A stretch of DNA of 64,000 nucleotides, from NCBI GenBank assembly GCA_003864495.1, contig ML133403.1, forward strand, positions 372,001-436,000, written 5' to 3'. This DNA is from Nemopilema nomurai. Lineage: Eukaryota; Cnidaria; Scyphozoa; Rhizostomeae; Rhizostomatidae. Below the pieces are notes generated by a model. The model searched no databases, was not told where the DNA came from, and saw only the letters and a list, made by a program, of their open reading frames with translations. Positions within the stretch are counted from its first letter, which is position 1; the number at the start of each line of letters is the position of its first letter. This document shows positions 24,458 through 36,843 of the stretch, piece by piece. Position numbers and translations under genes: made by a program.

Positions 24458-25788
24458 GCTTCGTCTGGAGTCAGGCTCTCCTTTATTCTGCACTCTGCTT
24501 ACGGCGACTGAGGATGACCTAGAAAAGGCTCTAGTATCATGTCGAATCTAGAAATAATTCACAAGTATTCTGGTTATACTTCAAGGATATGATCACGTAC
24601 TTTAATCGGTGGGATTCTACAAGTTTAAGTTTCAAGGAAAGCAGTGAAAAAAGTAGAGGTGAGCGAGTATACCTTGCGCTGTCTTTTGCAACGGGAATAT
24701 AAACATGCATGGTAGGTATCTCCAATAAGTGAAATAAAAATGCGAGAAAGCAGTTTTCTCTGAAAACCCAGCAAACATTCCTTTGTTTTTAAGACTAGAA
24801 CGACATTGCGGAAAAGGTATTGCCATCAACATATAGTTACTATCTAGTTGAACAGTGCTGGGCGAGTCAAACTTCAAACAGCAAATGGAGATATGTAATA
24901 CGCTTACGTATTAGAAAAGCGTGATACTCAAAATCGACGAAACATCGTGAACAAGTGCTGCAAAGAGAGGAACTTAATTTCCCCAACCCTTCGCCCACTA
25001 ATTCATCAATCTAAATACAATGACAATGTTGCGGACGATTTTTATATCAATTGTCTACATGCAAAGTTCACCGCTTAAGATGGCAGTATGCACAGTAAAG
25101 ATGGCAGCGGAGATTATCCCAGAACATCTGGTAAAAGAAAATATTACTGTTCGCGTCTGTAGCAACAATTATAATTTCAACATTCACTTTTGGGCGTCAT
25201 CCTCTCCTTTTGATAGCTATGACAGTGTTTTGGAAAGCCCGACATAACAACAATAATCACTAAATACTGACATGCTAAGGTAGTTAATTAGAAACACGAA
25301 TTCAAAGCCGTCGTTGTCCAGACGACACTCCAGACAACTCCGCTCTTGACCAAGCAACCTGTTGTCCCGGCTGCAGAGGTGAATACGAGGCTGAGGACAG
25401 GTGGCTTGCCAACTGTAGACCCACACCATGGGAAAAGACTGCTGTTGCTGTTGCTGCTAATTTGACTATCTTCAATTGAAACATCATTAACTTAAAGATC
25501 GTTAATTGAACCATTATTAATCGAACCGTCGTCCAGTGCTTTTACGCCGTACCATCTCTAACACTGCAATGTTTGCGATAGCTTAAATACAATGGCCAGT
25601 AACTGATGTAAGATTGATAATAAACCAAAAGTAAAAGCTCAGTGGCAGTGTAGCAACTGGTTGTGATGGGTTTCTACTGACTGCGTTGCTCTATGGACAA
25701 CCCGAGCCATAGTTGTCTTATTTGACGTGCAGAGAACACGGCGCCAGGTCGAGAGAGAGAGAGACGACGCGTTGCCTGTTGCATTCTG
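24458..25788. other. Spacer upstream of the GPCR
   Basis: Holds the GPCR 5' flank. Short ORFs near 25217-25514 overlap in several frames and carry no motif. Nothing further can be supported. Confidence 0.4.
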
Positions 25789-26196
25789 TAGCTCTGACTG
25801 ACTGACTGACTGACTGACTGACTGACTGACTGACTGACTGACTGACTGACTGACTGACTGACTGACTGACTGACTGACTGACTGACTGACTGACTGACTG
25901 ACTGACTGACTGACTGACTGACTGACTGACTGACTGACTGACTGTAATGACTGTAATGACTGACTGACTGACTGACTGACTGACTGACTGACTGACTGAC
26001 TGACTGACTGACTGACTGGCTGACTGACTGACTGACTGACTGACTGACTGACTGACTGACTGACTGACTGACTGACTGACTGACTGACTGACTGACTGAC
26101 TGACTGACTGACTGACTGACTGACTGACTGACTGACTGACTGCTTGACTGACTGACTGACTGACTGACTGACTGACTGACTGACTGACTGACTGAA
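25789..26196. repeat. Tetranucleotide microsatellite (CTGA)n, about 100 copies
   Basis: Over 400 bp of almost perfect CTGA units with rare interruptions (TGTAATGACTG near 25945, CTGG near 26018, CTTGA near 26143). Confidence 0.98.
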
Positions 26197-27077
26197 CTTT
26201 ACAATTATATTTATATTGATTATTCTAAAAATAAATTTGCTGACGAGGAATGATGAAATGGTGATGTAATAGAGATGGAACGGTCTAGGCCGAGGAGCGA
26301 GAAAATATGTATCAGCATGACGTGATGTGATAATGAAAGGTAAACAAACGAGTCACTACAGCAGCAGTATATTCGTCCTGTCCCCCATAGCATGATGACG
26401 TAGCTGATGAAACGGTGGCCGGTTAACAGTGGTTTAGAATAAGGAGCAGCTGGCATTGCGTAACATTGATTCTCAAGAAGAGTCGTAGGTATTCAACATT
26501 TACGCTTCAGGAATATCACAGAGGGCATACTAATTAAACTTGCCAGCTTCATATTTCCTTTTGTCGAAAAACGTCAATAGGAGCCTGTGCCGGCTCTTCC
26601 CAGGGCACTCTGATTGACTTCCATTGGTCCTAAGTCAATTCTATAAGTCTTTCGTCACGAATCTTTCTTAACTGAATCCTTAGGCAACTGAATCACTTAA
26701 CGTCCACCTTGGCCCAAACTGCACGAGGATGGCAAATCGAACACAGTTTTCTTGTAACATGCTTCTATAGGGACTTAACTCGTGTTCTCACACCAACTGA
26801 TAAAACTCACCTAAACTGTGATGCATGGAGCTTCATTAATTTGCAAAGGCCTACGGCATTTCCTATTGCACTTCTTTTTCACTGATGATTGCAAAAGCAG
26901 AAAGTTTGCTTAGGGTGCAAACTGTCTGAGGCCTTTATGTTCAAAATGTGTTCAGCTTTAATCGCAATCAAAACAACGCGGTTTAACAACAAAGGAAATC
27001 CGTTAATATGTTCGGACATGAACTGTGCTGAACAAAAAGTTTTGGCTAGCTGCAAAGGAACATCATTTGGCCATATG
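26197..27077. other. Spacer between two satellite arrays
   Basis: No gene or RNA recognised. Short ORFs have no motifs. Confidence 0.4.
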
Positions 27078-28746
27078 CACGCTTCTGAACCTTCCAAATA
27101 CATGCTTCTGAACCTTCCAAGTGCATGTTTCTGAACCTTCCAAGTGCATGTTTCTGAACCTTCCAAGTGCAGGTTTCTGAATCTTCCAAGTGCATGTTTC
27201 TGAACCTTCCAAGTGCATGTTTCTGAACCTTCCAAGTGCATGTTTCTGAACCTTCCAAGTGCATGTTTCTGAACCTTCCAAGTGCATGTTTCTGAACCTT
27301 CCAAGTGCATGTTTCTGAACCTTCCAAGTGCATGTTTCTGAACCTTCCTGTGCATATTTCTGAACCTTCCAAATACACGCTTCTAAATACTCTATGTGCC
27401 CGCTTCTGAACTATTCAAATACATGTTTCTGAACCTTCCAAGTGCATGTTTCTGAACCTTCCAAGTGCATGTTTCTGAACCTTCCAAGTGCATGTTTCTG
27501 AACTATCCAAGTGCATGTTTCTGAACCTTCCAAGTGCAGGTATCTGAATCTTCCAAGTGCATGTTTCTGAACCTTCCAAGTGCATGTTTCTGAACCTTCC
27601 AAGTGCAGGTTTCTGAATCTTCCAAGTGCATGTTTCTGAACCTTCCAAGTGCAGGTTTCTGAATCTTCCAAGTGCATGTTTCTGAACCTTCCAAGTGCAG
27701 GTATCTGAATCTTCCAAGTGCATGTTTCTGAACCTTCCAAGTGCATGTTTCTGAACCTTCCGAGTGCATGTTTCTGAACCTTCCAAATACATGTTTCTGA
27801 ACCTTCCAAGTGCATGTTTCTGAACTATTCAAATACATGTTTCTGAACCTTCCAAGTGCATGTTTCTGAACCTTCCAAGTGCATGTTTCTGAACCTTCCA
27901 AGTGCAGGTTTCTGAATCTTCCAAGCGCATGTTTCTGAACCTTCCAAGTGCATGTTTCTGAACCTTCCAAGTGCATGTTTCTGAACCTTCCAAGTGCATG
28001 TTTCTGAACCTTCCAAGTGCATGTTTCTGAACCTTCCAAGTGCATGTTTCTGAACCTTCCAAGTGCATGTTTCTGAACCTTCCAAGTGCATGTTTCTGAA
28101 CCTTCCAAGTGCATGTTTCTGAACCTTCCAAATACACGCTTCTAAATACTCTATGTGCCCGCTTCTGAACTATTCAAATACATGTTTCTGAACCTTCCAA
28201 GTGCATGTTTCTGAACCTTCCAAGTGCATGTTTCTGAACCTTCCAAGTGCAGGTATCTGAATCTTTCAAGTGCATGTTTCTGAACCTTCCAAGTGCATGT
28301 TTCTGAACCTTCCAAGTGCAGGTATCTGAATCTTCCAAGTGCATGTTTCTGAACCTTCCAAGTGCAGGTATCTGAATCTTCCAAGTGCATGTTTCTGAAC
28401 CTTCCAAGTGCATGTTTCTGAACCTTCCGAGTGCATGTTTCTGAACCTTCCAAATACATGCTTCTAAATACTCTATGTGCCCGCTTCTGAACTATTCAAA
28501 TACATGTTTCTGAACCTTCAAAGTGCATGTTTCTGAACCTTCCAAGTGCATGTTTCTGAACCTTCCAAGTGCATGTTTCTGAACCTTCCAAGTGCAGGTT
28601 TCTGAATCTTCCAAGTGCATGTTTCTGAACCTTCCAAGTGCATGTTTCTGAACTATCCAAATACATGTTTCTGAACCTTCCAAGTGCATGTTTCTGAACC
28701 TTCCAAGTGCAGGTTTCTGAATCTTCCAAGTGCATGCTTCTGAATT
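27078..28746. repeat. 23-bp satellite array, about 70 copies, with higher-order repeats
   Basis: The unit is TGCATGTTTCTGAACCTTCC plus AAG. Variants (GCAGG for GCATG, TATCTGAATC for TTTCTGAACC, ACTATTC) are interspersed. A distinctive diverged block with CTTCTAAATACTCTATGTGC recurs near 27382, 28139 and 28461. The spacings are close to whole multiples of 23, showing segmental duplication inside the array. Since 23 is not a multiple of three and the unit lacks minus-strand stops, all three minus frames stay open and encode the same 23-residue peptide repeat. These ORFs, up to 203 codons, are not genes. Confidence 0.97.
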
Positions 28747-29825
28747 TTTCTGAGTAAAGTAACTGAACCAAAGGCGTTAAGTGTTTAATTTTACTTTCCT
28801 GGTGCTTTGAATTAAATTAAATTAGATTTTTCTCAAAAGAAAGTAAACAACCGAGTGGAGTTCGCGCTACCACTTGATCAGCTATCATTGACGCAGGGAT
28901 TTCTCACTTTGAGGTGGTGTACATCGCCTGCCTTTGTCATTTGGTGTATAACTATAGCCCAGCTCTATCGAAAAGTGGCTTAAAAATTTATTCGTTGCAG
29001 ACGTACCTGCTAGGAGAAAGTACAAAGGATTGTCGAGCCATTTGCGCTGCCCCTTACACGAAGTGTTGCAAGCTGAAGGAAAAATCCTGATGCATAGTCG
29101 AATCGGATGAAGCCAATCATTGTGAAAAATCGATTACAGATGACTCTTTTGCGCTAGTTTAGATACGAGAGTGGATTAGAATAAGCGGCTGATCTCACAA
29201 CTTCAAAGCATTTAAAGCAATGCTCTTGAAAGTAAAGCAGTTGAAAGTAAATCAATATTTCCCAGTCAAATCTGATTTGCACAGTTCCTTGCAGCGACAC
29301 GAAATATAGTTAGCTCTTCATTGACCTTGCTGAGTTGTTTAGACTCCGTGCAGTGGCGAGACCCAAAGCAAAGTGGAATCATGGAATCGTAAGCAATGTG
29401 AATGATTTATAAACACAATTCCCCGCGTAATTCTATTTAGAGAAACCCTTGAGCCAATTTCAAGAACAGACAAGTAAATTATACCTGAAAGTTTAATAAC
29501 CAAAACGTACCCTGAAAGAAAATAACCTAGAATACAATTGCTTTAATTTTACGAACAGTTGTGACCATGGAAGAAAGTACAAAGAAACAACTTACCAGAA
29601 GAATTCAAATTTGTATTTTTACCATTTCTAGGCAGTGAGCGCATTTGACTTCATCTAAAGTGTTCAACAAAGCTTATTTCATATAAAGCCGCAAGCATGT
29701 TCATGTGCATACTCCGCAGCTATCATTTGAGTTGCAGGTTGTGTGCTTCCCGATCTCTGAATAAAAGATGTTATGGATAAACACTGACAAGTTCGGCCGG
29801 GGGTCCCTTGAACTACTGCGGACGG
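28747..29825. other. Spacer, no feature recognised
   Basis: AT-rich sequence without convincing ORF, RNA gene or repeat. Confidence 0.4.
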
Positions 29826-29901
29826 ATTGCACGCCCTAATTGCACGCCCTAATTGCACGCCCTAATTGCACGCCCTAATTGTACGCCCTAATTGCACGTC
29901 A
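29826..29901. repeat. 13-bp tandem repeat TTGCACGCCCTAA, about six copies
   Basis: Near-perfect head-to-tail copies; one carries TTGTACG. Confidence 0.9.
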
Positions 29902-31718
29902 TGAAACCTGGGATTGCACGAGTCCTTGTCCCGCTGCTCAACCTTCTTACAACGAACTTGATTTACAGGGACGCGAGGCGGATCTTCGGTTTATCTATAC
30001 TTGGCGAGTTGGCCTCCAACGCAGGACAATGTCGTAAACTAGATATTTATGAGAAATCTTGCGTCAAAAGGTGATTTATAAAAACTCTGTAAACACTTGG
30101 CTATAACTAATAGGAAGATTGGAGCTCGCTGTTCCTACAAAACAGGTGCCCTATTCAATGCTTGGTCGATATTTAATCAAACTTTCACAGTCCTGTCCAG
30201 TTCCCAGGGTGTTTCACTACTAGGAAATATCTTAGACCATTTAAATCAGTTAACTTAAATCTCCTATAAATAAGAAGCAGTGAGCTTAATATTCGATAAA
30301 AAATAGTCATTAAAATTAGCCGACAATGGACAACTCTTACAACAAATTGTAGCTATTTTAAAGCTCACATACTCCCCTAACTTGAAGAACTCTCAAGACT
30401 TACAGGACGCAAAAAGAGCCTGTGATTTCTTTGACGACATTGATAAAAGAAAATGTTAATCGTTAGAATACAGGATCTGAGTTAGGATTCATGTAAGAGA
30501 ACTTTGCAGAGGACTGCTTTAGATACAGGATTACGAGTAATATGCCGCAGTTTAAAACCGTGCATCTGCAAAGTAGGCCTCTCGAGAAATAATTGCCGTA
30601 ACGAATCGAAGTGCAACGAGCTGCGCATGGTCTGCGCGCATTATGCAATCTACCCTGACCAAAGCAAGCCCTGTGGCGAGTGATGGATCTGCAGTGCATG
30701 CTGACCTGGCCTCGGCCGAGTACGATAAGCCGAATATTATGGCGATTGCTGGATTCAAATGCCTCGCAAGGAAACGGAAAAGGGAAACAACCAGTCAAGA
30801 CGATAAGAATTTGCTCATTAATGAGAAAAGTGGCTAAAGACCAACAGGTTGCTAGCAAATATTGTTCCATGTTGAAGGTCTGTTTTGTCGCCGACCTTTA
30901 ATTTCTGCCGTGTTTGTTGAAGAACGCTTCCTTGCGCTTGCGTTAGGTGGAATTTGCGAGGGAGCTTTCTTTGCGAGGGAACTTTGTTTGCGAGGGAGCT
31001 TTCTTTGCGAAAACAATGCTGAGTCCGTATCCAAGAACCAGTGTTGTTCATAAAGATTTTGATGCGCATCAGCATCTCATCCAGGGCAATGGTGTTGGAG
31101 GATATCGCGTCTCAATGAAACTGCACACGGGACAAGTCTTTCAATTCCTTTCCCTTCCTCGGAAACAGCCATTTCCATATTCCTTTTCGATTTCTCCTTC
31201 GTGCTTACCGGTCTCGATCCTGTTATTACTTTCATATATTTGGGGGTTTTGGACTTCCTGACTACCTACCATTGTCTTCCAATCTTAAAAGTGCTTCTCC
31301 ATCTATGAGCTGGGCTACACTAAATCCCTTATTTGTCGATATTCTCCGTTTTGTTAAGGTTGTTTCTTCATGCCTACCAAACAAACCTTTTGTTTGACTA
31401 GCAGTACCTTTTTTAGCTGATATTACAGGCAAAATATTTAAAGCAATGAACTGCACGTATAGCGCAGACAGCAGCATGTTCAGAGCAGACAGCAGCAACT
31501 TGTTTGTTTCATAAATAATTTTTATCGAAAGGTATCTTCTACATCCTCGAAGTTTGTCCAAAGTGCCCGAAGCAAAACACCAAATCATGCGTCAAAAAGG
31601 ATATCATTTGATTAAATGGTCGTTATAAATTGGCAGTGCCAGGTTGATTTTCTTTGTTGGCACACGAATGAATAGTAAAGGCAGGCTTCAAAACAGAAAA
31701 GGAAGGTGACTGGCAGAG
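29902..31718. other. Spacer with short direct repeats
   Basis: Includes two to three copies of a TTTGCGAGGGAGCTTTC motif near 30953-31010, and a short AGCAGACAGCAGCA duplication near 31466-31497. No supported gene; ORFs of about 70-135 codons overlap on both strands near 30.5-31.2 kb without motifs. Confidence 0.4.
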
Positions 31719-32176
31719 ACAAGAGAATCATGGACATCTGAAGAGAATCATGGACATCTGAAGAGAATCATAGACATCTGAAGAGAATCATGGACATCTG
31801 AAGAGAATCATGGACATCTGAAGAGAATCATGGACATCTGAAGAGAGTCATGGACATCTGAAGAGAATCATGGACATCTGAAGAGAGTCATGGACATCTG
31901 AAGAGAATCATGGACATCTGAAGAGAATCATGGACATCTGAAGAGATCATGGACATCTGAAGAGAGTCATGGACATCCGAAGAGAATCATGGACATCTGA
32001 AGAGAATCATGGAAATCTGAAGAGAATCATGGACATCTGAAGAGAATCATAGACATCTGAAGAGAATCATGGACATCTGAAGAGAATCATGGACATCTGA
32101 AGAGAATCATGGACATCTGAAGAGAATCATGGACATCTGAAGAGAATCATGGACATTTGAAGAGAATCATGGAAAG
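31719..32176. repeat. 20-bp satellite, unit AGAGAATCATGGACATCTGA, about 22 copies
   Basis: Nearly homogeneous head-to-tail array with single-base variants (AGAGAGTCATGG, CATAGACATC, one copy missing a base near 31944). Such homogeneity suggests recent expansion. Confidence 0.97.
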
Positions 32177-35100
32177 AGGTCGCTGAAAATTGAAACTTTA
32201 GTACCGTGATTCCTACCGAGTACAGAAAATGTTGCGAGAGTCGCTTGGGCAACTGTTCCAAAAATGCAGTTTTCGCGAAGCATTCATGTTTTCGAACTTT
32301 GTGATTTTGAGCCAGTCACGTTCTCGATCTGCACTTATTCAATCCACGTTTCATGGTATCATTCTAACTGCACCAGGCACCAAATCGTCGAATAAAGGAT
32401 TGGATTCCCAGCTACCCCCTTACCAAGCCGCGTCCAACAGGAGAAGTAAAAAGGCTCTGAGCTACCCAACTCACTGTCAGCCCACGGCCTAAATTATTAA
32501 CTAACCATAACACAAAACTATGCAGCTTCCCTTGATGGAGGAGGATAAAACATAAAACAAAGTGGAGGAGTAGAAGCCATTTACATCAAATGTTAACAGA
32601 CGGATCGCTGCACTTAGAAGAACGACCAAAATTCGAAACATTTTTCAATAGAAGCGCAAAAGGTTATAAGCGACATGAAACTCACGTTGACAAGCGATCG
32701 TTCTGTCCAGCTTCAATCGAAGGATGACGGCAATTGGCACTCGGCCGCTGCATAAACAATCTCGAACAAGCGCTTGGTCTTATCAATAACAACAGGTGCA
32801 GTTTCAAGTTCAATCGCAAAACTCGCATTAATCTACCGAAAACCAAACATATCACTCCCCTGCTCACGTGTCACCAGCCGAACAGTTTACATACGATCAC
32901 GGCGCACATTAAACACGCGCAAGCCGACGCGTCAAACAAGGCGGCCTCCGTTTGAGCGGATTTGCGACTACTGTCTTCGGCCTGATTGGAAACCGTACTA
33001 TATTAACTTGCCACTCAGCCACTATGACAAAGGCCCGGCAAACAGGCACGAGCGGATAGCGTTGGAGCGGATAGCGTTGGAGCGAATAGCGTTGGAGCAA
33101 ATACCCAACCACATGCAAAGCTCTGTAAAAATGTCCATCGAAAAAGTGCCCTGAAAAGCTCTCCAAAACTATTTCGTACTTCGACAGCTGCTTATAAACA
33201 AAAGGTTTACATACTGAAATAAACAAATCGGGCTTTTATTGCATTGTAAACCATCATGCATTCAGGAGTGTTTGATTTGTATATGAAACGAACAAATCTT
33301 TGTTTGTTTTGGTGATGTGGGTATAATGATATAGAGAGCGCACTGACGCACACTTATTTGGTGCGAAGTCCAAGTGATGCAGCAAAGAAATGAAAATAGT
33401 TGAGCGGCGTTCGACTAGCTGCAAATAAAAAGCCAGGCCTGTTATGGGTAAAACGGGTGTCATTCACCCCTTCTTGTGCCTGCGTACAAGAGCCCCGTCA
33501 CCTGTAAAGACAGCAAGCAGCTTGTAAAGGAACATCACACACGCTGGTAGATCGGTATTTCCCTTCGTCAAGGCTTAAAGGTGCAGATCACTCTAAACAC
33601 CTGTTCTAGAGAATCTTTACTCGTTATCCAGTCCTCTCAGTAACTAATTCATTACCCCTAAATGAATCAAGGTTCTCCTGAAAGTAAATCACGACTTTGT
33701 TCACACAAAATGTTCTACTCACGAGCTTGGTCTTAAATTCGGGTGGGTGAAACTCTTTTGAGAAGTTAATATCAAACGTGACGTACGATTTACTTTTGTC
33801 AATTTTTCAATTTAAAAATTATTATACTTTAAATCCTACTTGCACGTTTGCTGGCATCAAAACGAAGAAACCGACGAGGAACGCAGCCTGTGAACAACAA
33901 CACAAAACTACAGATGTCCTCAAACAAAGCAACTGAAAACAACTATCTGAGTTGGCCTAATCCTTTCTAATGAATCAGTGATCCAAGCCTGGGAACAAGG
34001 TTATTAGTGCCACGTGGAGTTGTTTTCCAATCCCCATGCTCAAAGTAAGATAGCTCTATCCCCATGCACAAAGTCTTCTAGGTTGCTGCGCAGCGACAGC
34101 GCAGCTTACTACGCAACGACAGTCCTTCTGATACCAAATGAAAGCAAAGTCCATTCACTAATTTGGTGGTGAAGTCGTGGTTAGCTAAAATCTCTGCAAA
34201 CTCTAAGTGGCCTTTTGCAGGAACTCTAAGTGGAACTCTCATACGAAACACCAGGGTGAAGACATGACATGCAAGCAACTTCCATGCTACGCCGAGATCG
34301 AATCCAACCCTCGAAATTCATTTTGCAATGAGCTCGTCGACTTAGCAAAAGCTCACGTTGGTGGAAGAGCTTGGGGTCAAATCCGACTGCATTGGCAAGA
34401 TGACTGCACAGAAACACGTCAATCAACTTTTCGTTGACACGTCAATCAACGTTCATCTGCTTCTATAAAAGCAAATCGCATGAAAGAATGAAGGTCGTGA
34501 AAGAATAAAAGCCATCCTCGTAATATCAACAAAAGGAAACTGGTCCATTTTAGATCCAACCAGGGGATGCTTGGTTCAAACAAACACCCTCGGAGCCGTT
34601 TGCTGTCCCAAATGCATTCCCAATTAATGCATCCGCCATCGCTTTCGAATATTGGTATGAATTTGGCCCACGCCTGCCAGGTCGCAGCTTTTGGGCAGTT
34701 GTTGAGCACGTGCCAAGAAACGCGGAAGAAAACAGCTTTGAAACTGGATCGAGCAACCAGTGAAAAACGACAGCACTCATTTAGAAACGTCATCACCGTC
34801 TTGATATTACATCCTTTCCAAATACTCCAATCCCTTCTTCACTATGTCCGACGGCCTTCATTTTGCAAACACAACATTAGGAAACACGAACTGAATGGAA
34901 ACTTCAAAATAGCATGAAACAGCGGAACATCAATCTTCGCACACCTAAAACACCTCTTCGGCAAATTCTTCTCAGTGGTTGCAAACTGCAGATACTGACC
35001 AAAAGCTGACAAAATAAATAGCCAGTTATGGATCGAAAATCACGAGAGATTGTGAGAAAGAGCGTATGATGTGTTATGCCAATGTTCTCTGCTATTTTGC

Positions 35101-36843
35101 GCCTTTGTTCTACAACACATTTGTTCACCTTAGAAAAGATCACATAGTGGTTACCATTTCCTTTAAAGAAAGTGTATGCTGGAGTGAAACATCGGGCCCG
35201 TATCTCAACTATGAATCCACTACAAGGATTTCAAAAACTCATTCACTTTTGCTATATATATTGTACAAAATTGTATCAAATTGTATTGTTTTATATTGGA
35301 TTGCATTGTATTGCATCATATTGTATCAAACTGTATTGTAATATATTGTATTGTAATTTAATGTAAACCATCCAATTCATCACTTCACAGAGATGCAATA
35401 AGTGACGACAATGACTTACTCCCAGTTCCACTTCTGTTTTCTTCAATTCATTTGCTACGCGAAGTATTCTGTCAGATTGCAATCTAGCCGCAATATGCTT
35501 AATTGAAAAATTTCATGCCAATGCGGCTCCTTTAACTTAGCTGCAACTACAATACGCATTCAATACTTACTCAAATTCAGCATTTTCGATATAAACAATG
35601 GCTTTATTAAGCAACAACAAATCACAACGATAAACAGCTCAACCCAGGCAGGTGGTGCCGTTGAAATTTGCTGGTTGCAAGTACATATGATGGAAACCCC
35701 TCTGTATCCAATCAAATTTAACACGGCTGAAATGAAATCAGCCTTTCACAAAACAAACACAAGAAACTGTAGGTAATCAAGAATTAAACACTCAAGCAAA
35801 GGTCCAGAGACATTCAAGTATTTGAGGAAATACCATCCTTGTGTAGACATGAACAAGCTCACCGCACGGCGAAGCTTTTTGTCTTCAAGTACTATCTACT
35901 ATAGTACTATCAATATCCCATTTCTAAAACTGCTGCTTTCGCTGGCATAATTCGTTCCAATACAAAGAAACGCTAACTCATTTACGAGAATGCTGAAATG
36001 ATTTGGAACCGAATTCGATGCCACAAGGATATTAAGACCCAGATCAGAAAGACGAGGGTAGGCCTGAGCCAACCTATAGCTTTAATGAGTGATTCTACTG
36101 AAAGAAAGCCAGTCACACAATTTGAGGTTTAAGACCTCAAAATCCATCTGTCCACCAAGCCTTCTGGTACTGTGAGTGGGGAAGAGGGGCTCCAAAAATA
36201 ATAAATGATGTCCAAAGACTCTGTCATCAGGGTATAAGAAGAGTCAGCAATAGAGGGTCAGCAAAAGATGCGTCTAGAATTGTGTTAGCCACAAGGGCAT
36301 ACATTAGACTTCACTATTTAAGAGCGATATAACTATTAGTCAGCTATACTCGACTGACACATGATGCCAAAATCGCCATAACTCAATAGGTAGTATGATT
36401 TGCAAACTAATGCAGAAAAAAGCGTTCTAAATAAAACTGTCGAATGCTTATGGATAACAAAAATATCCGAGACTCACATTTACATAATCCAGCTTACTTC
36501 CCTAGGACATATTCTTTGAATTAAATACGATTGTAAGCAAACTCCAGTAATAACAATTAATATTCCTACAACGCAGTGTTGATTTACGCCAGCATTATTA
36601 ATCTAGCGTTTGAATAAGAGATGACATTCTGGAAGTCAACGACACAAGATGATTGACGCCTTCCACTATATAGAGAATACAGATAGACACACTTCCAGGT
36701 GCCGATATACACAGCGGCGAAAATAAACGCTGACGTAAGGTCAATGTTAAGGAGGCGCTACACGGTTAAAATTTAAGGAGGCGCTACACGGTTAAAATTT
36801 AACAAATCCAACTACCTGCGCCAAGCTGGTTCGGAATGGTATG
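32177..36843. other. Gene-poor spacer downstream of the RPIA gene
   Basis: ORFs up to 126 codons overlap on both strands near 32.7-35.2 kb and show no domain. Small repeats include a GGAGCGGATAGCGTT motif (15 bp, ~4 copies, 33050-33096), an ATTGTATTGTATTAT-like AT-rich tract (35260-35365) and a 26-bp direct duplication containing AAGGAGGCGCTACACGG (36749-36800). A plus-strand frame near 36200-36330 reads HQGIRRVSNRGSAKDASRIV and could be a transposon relic, but I cannot identify it. Confidence 0.35.

Noticed and set aside
27078..28746. CRISPR-like array
   Set aside because: Units are contiguous without unique spacers, and the genome is eukaryotic.
26879..28771. Minus-strand ORFs with a 23-residue repeat (HLEGSETCTWKVQKHALGRF and onward)
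   Set aside because: The 23-bp unit has no minus-strand stop in any frame, so every frame stays open and gives the same peptide. It is a satellite, not a repeat protein gene.
36170..36335. Plus-strand frame with HQGIRRVSNRGSAKDASRIV
   Set aside because: Looks protein-like over about 40 codons, but I could not link it to a known family or to splice sites; possibly a transposon relic.
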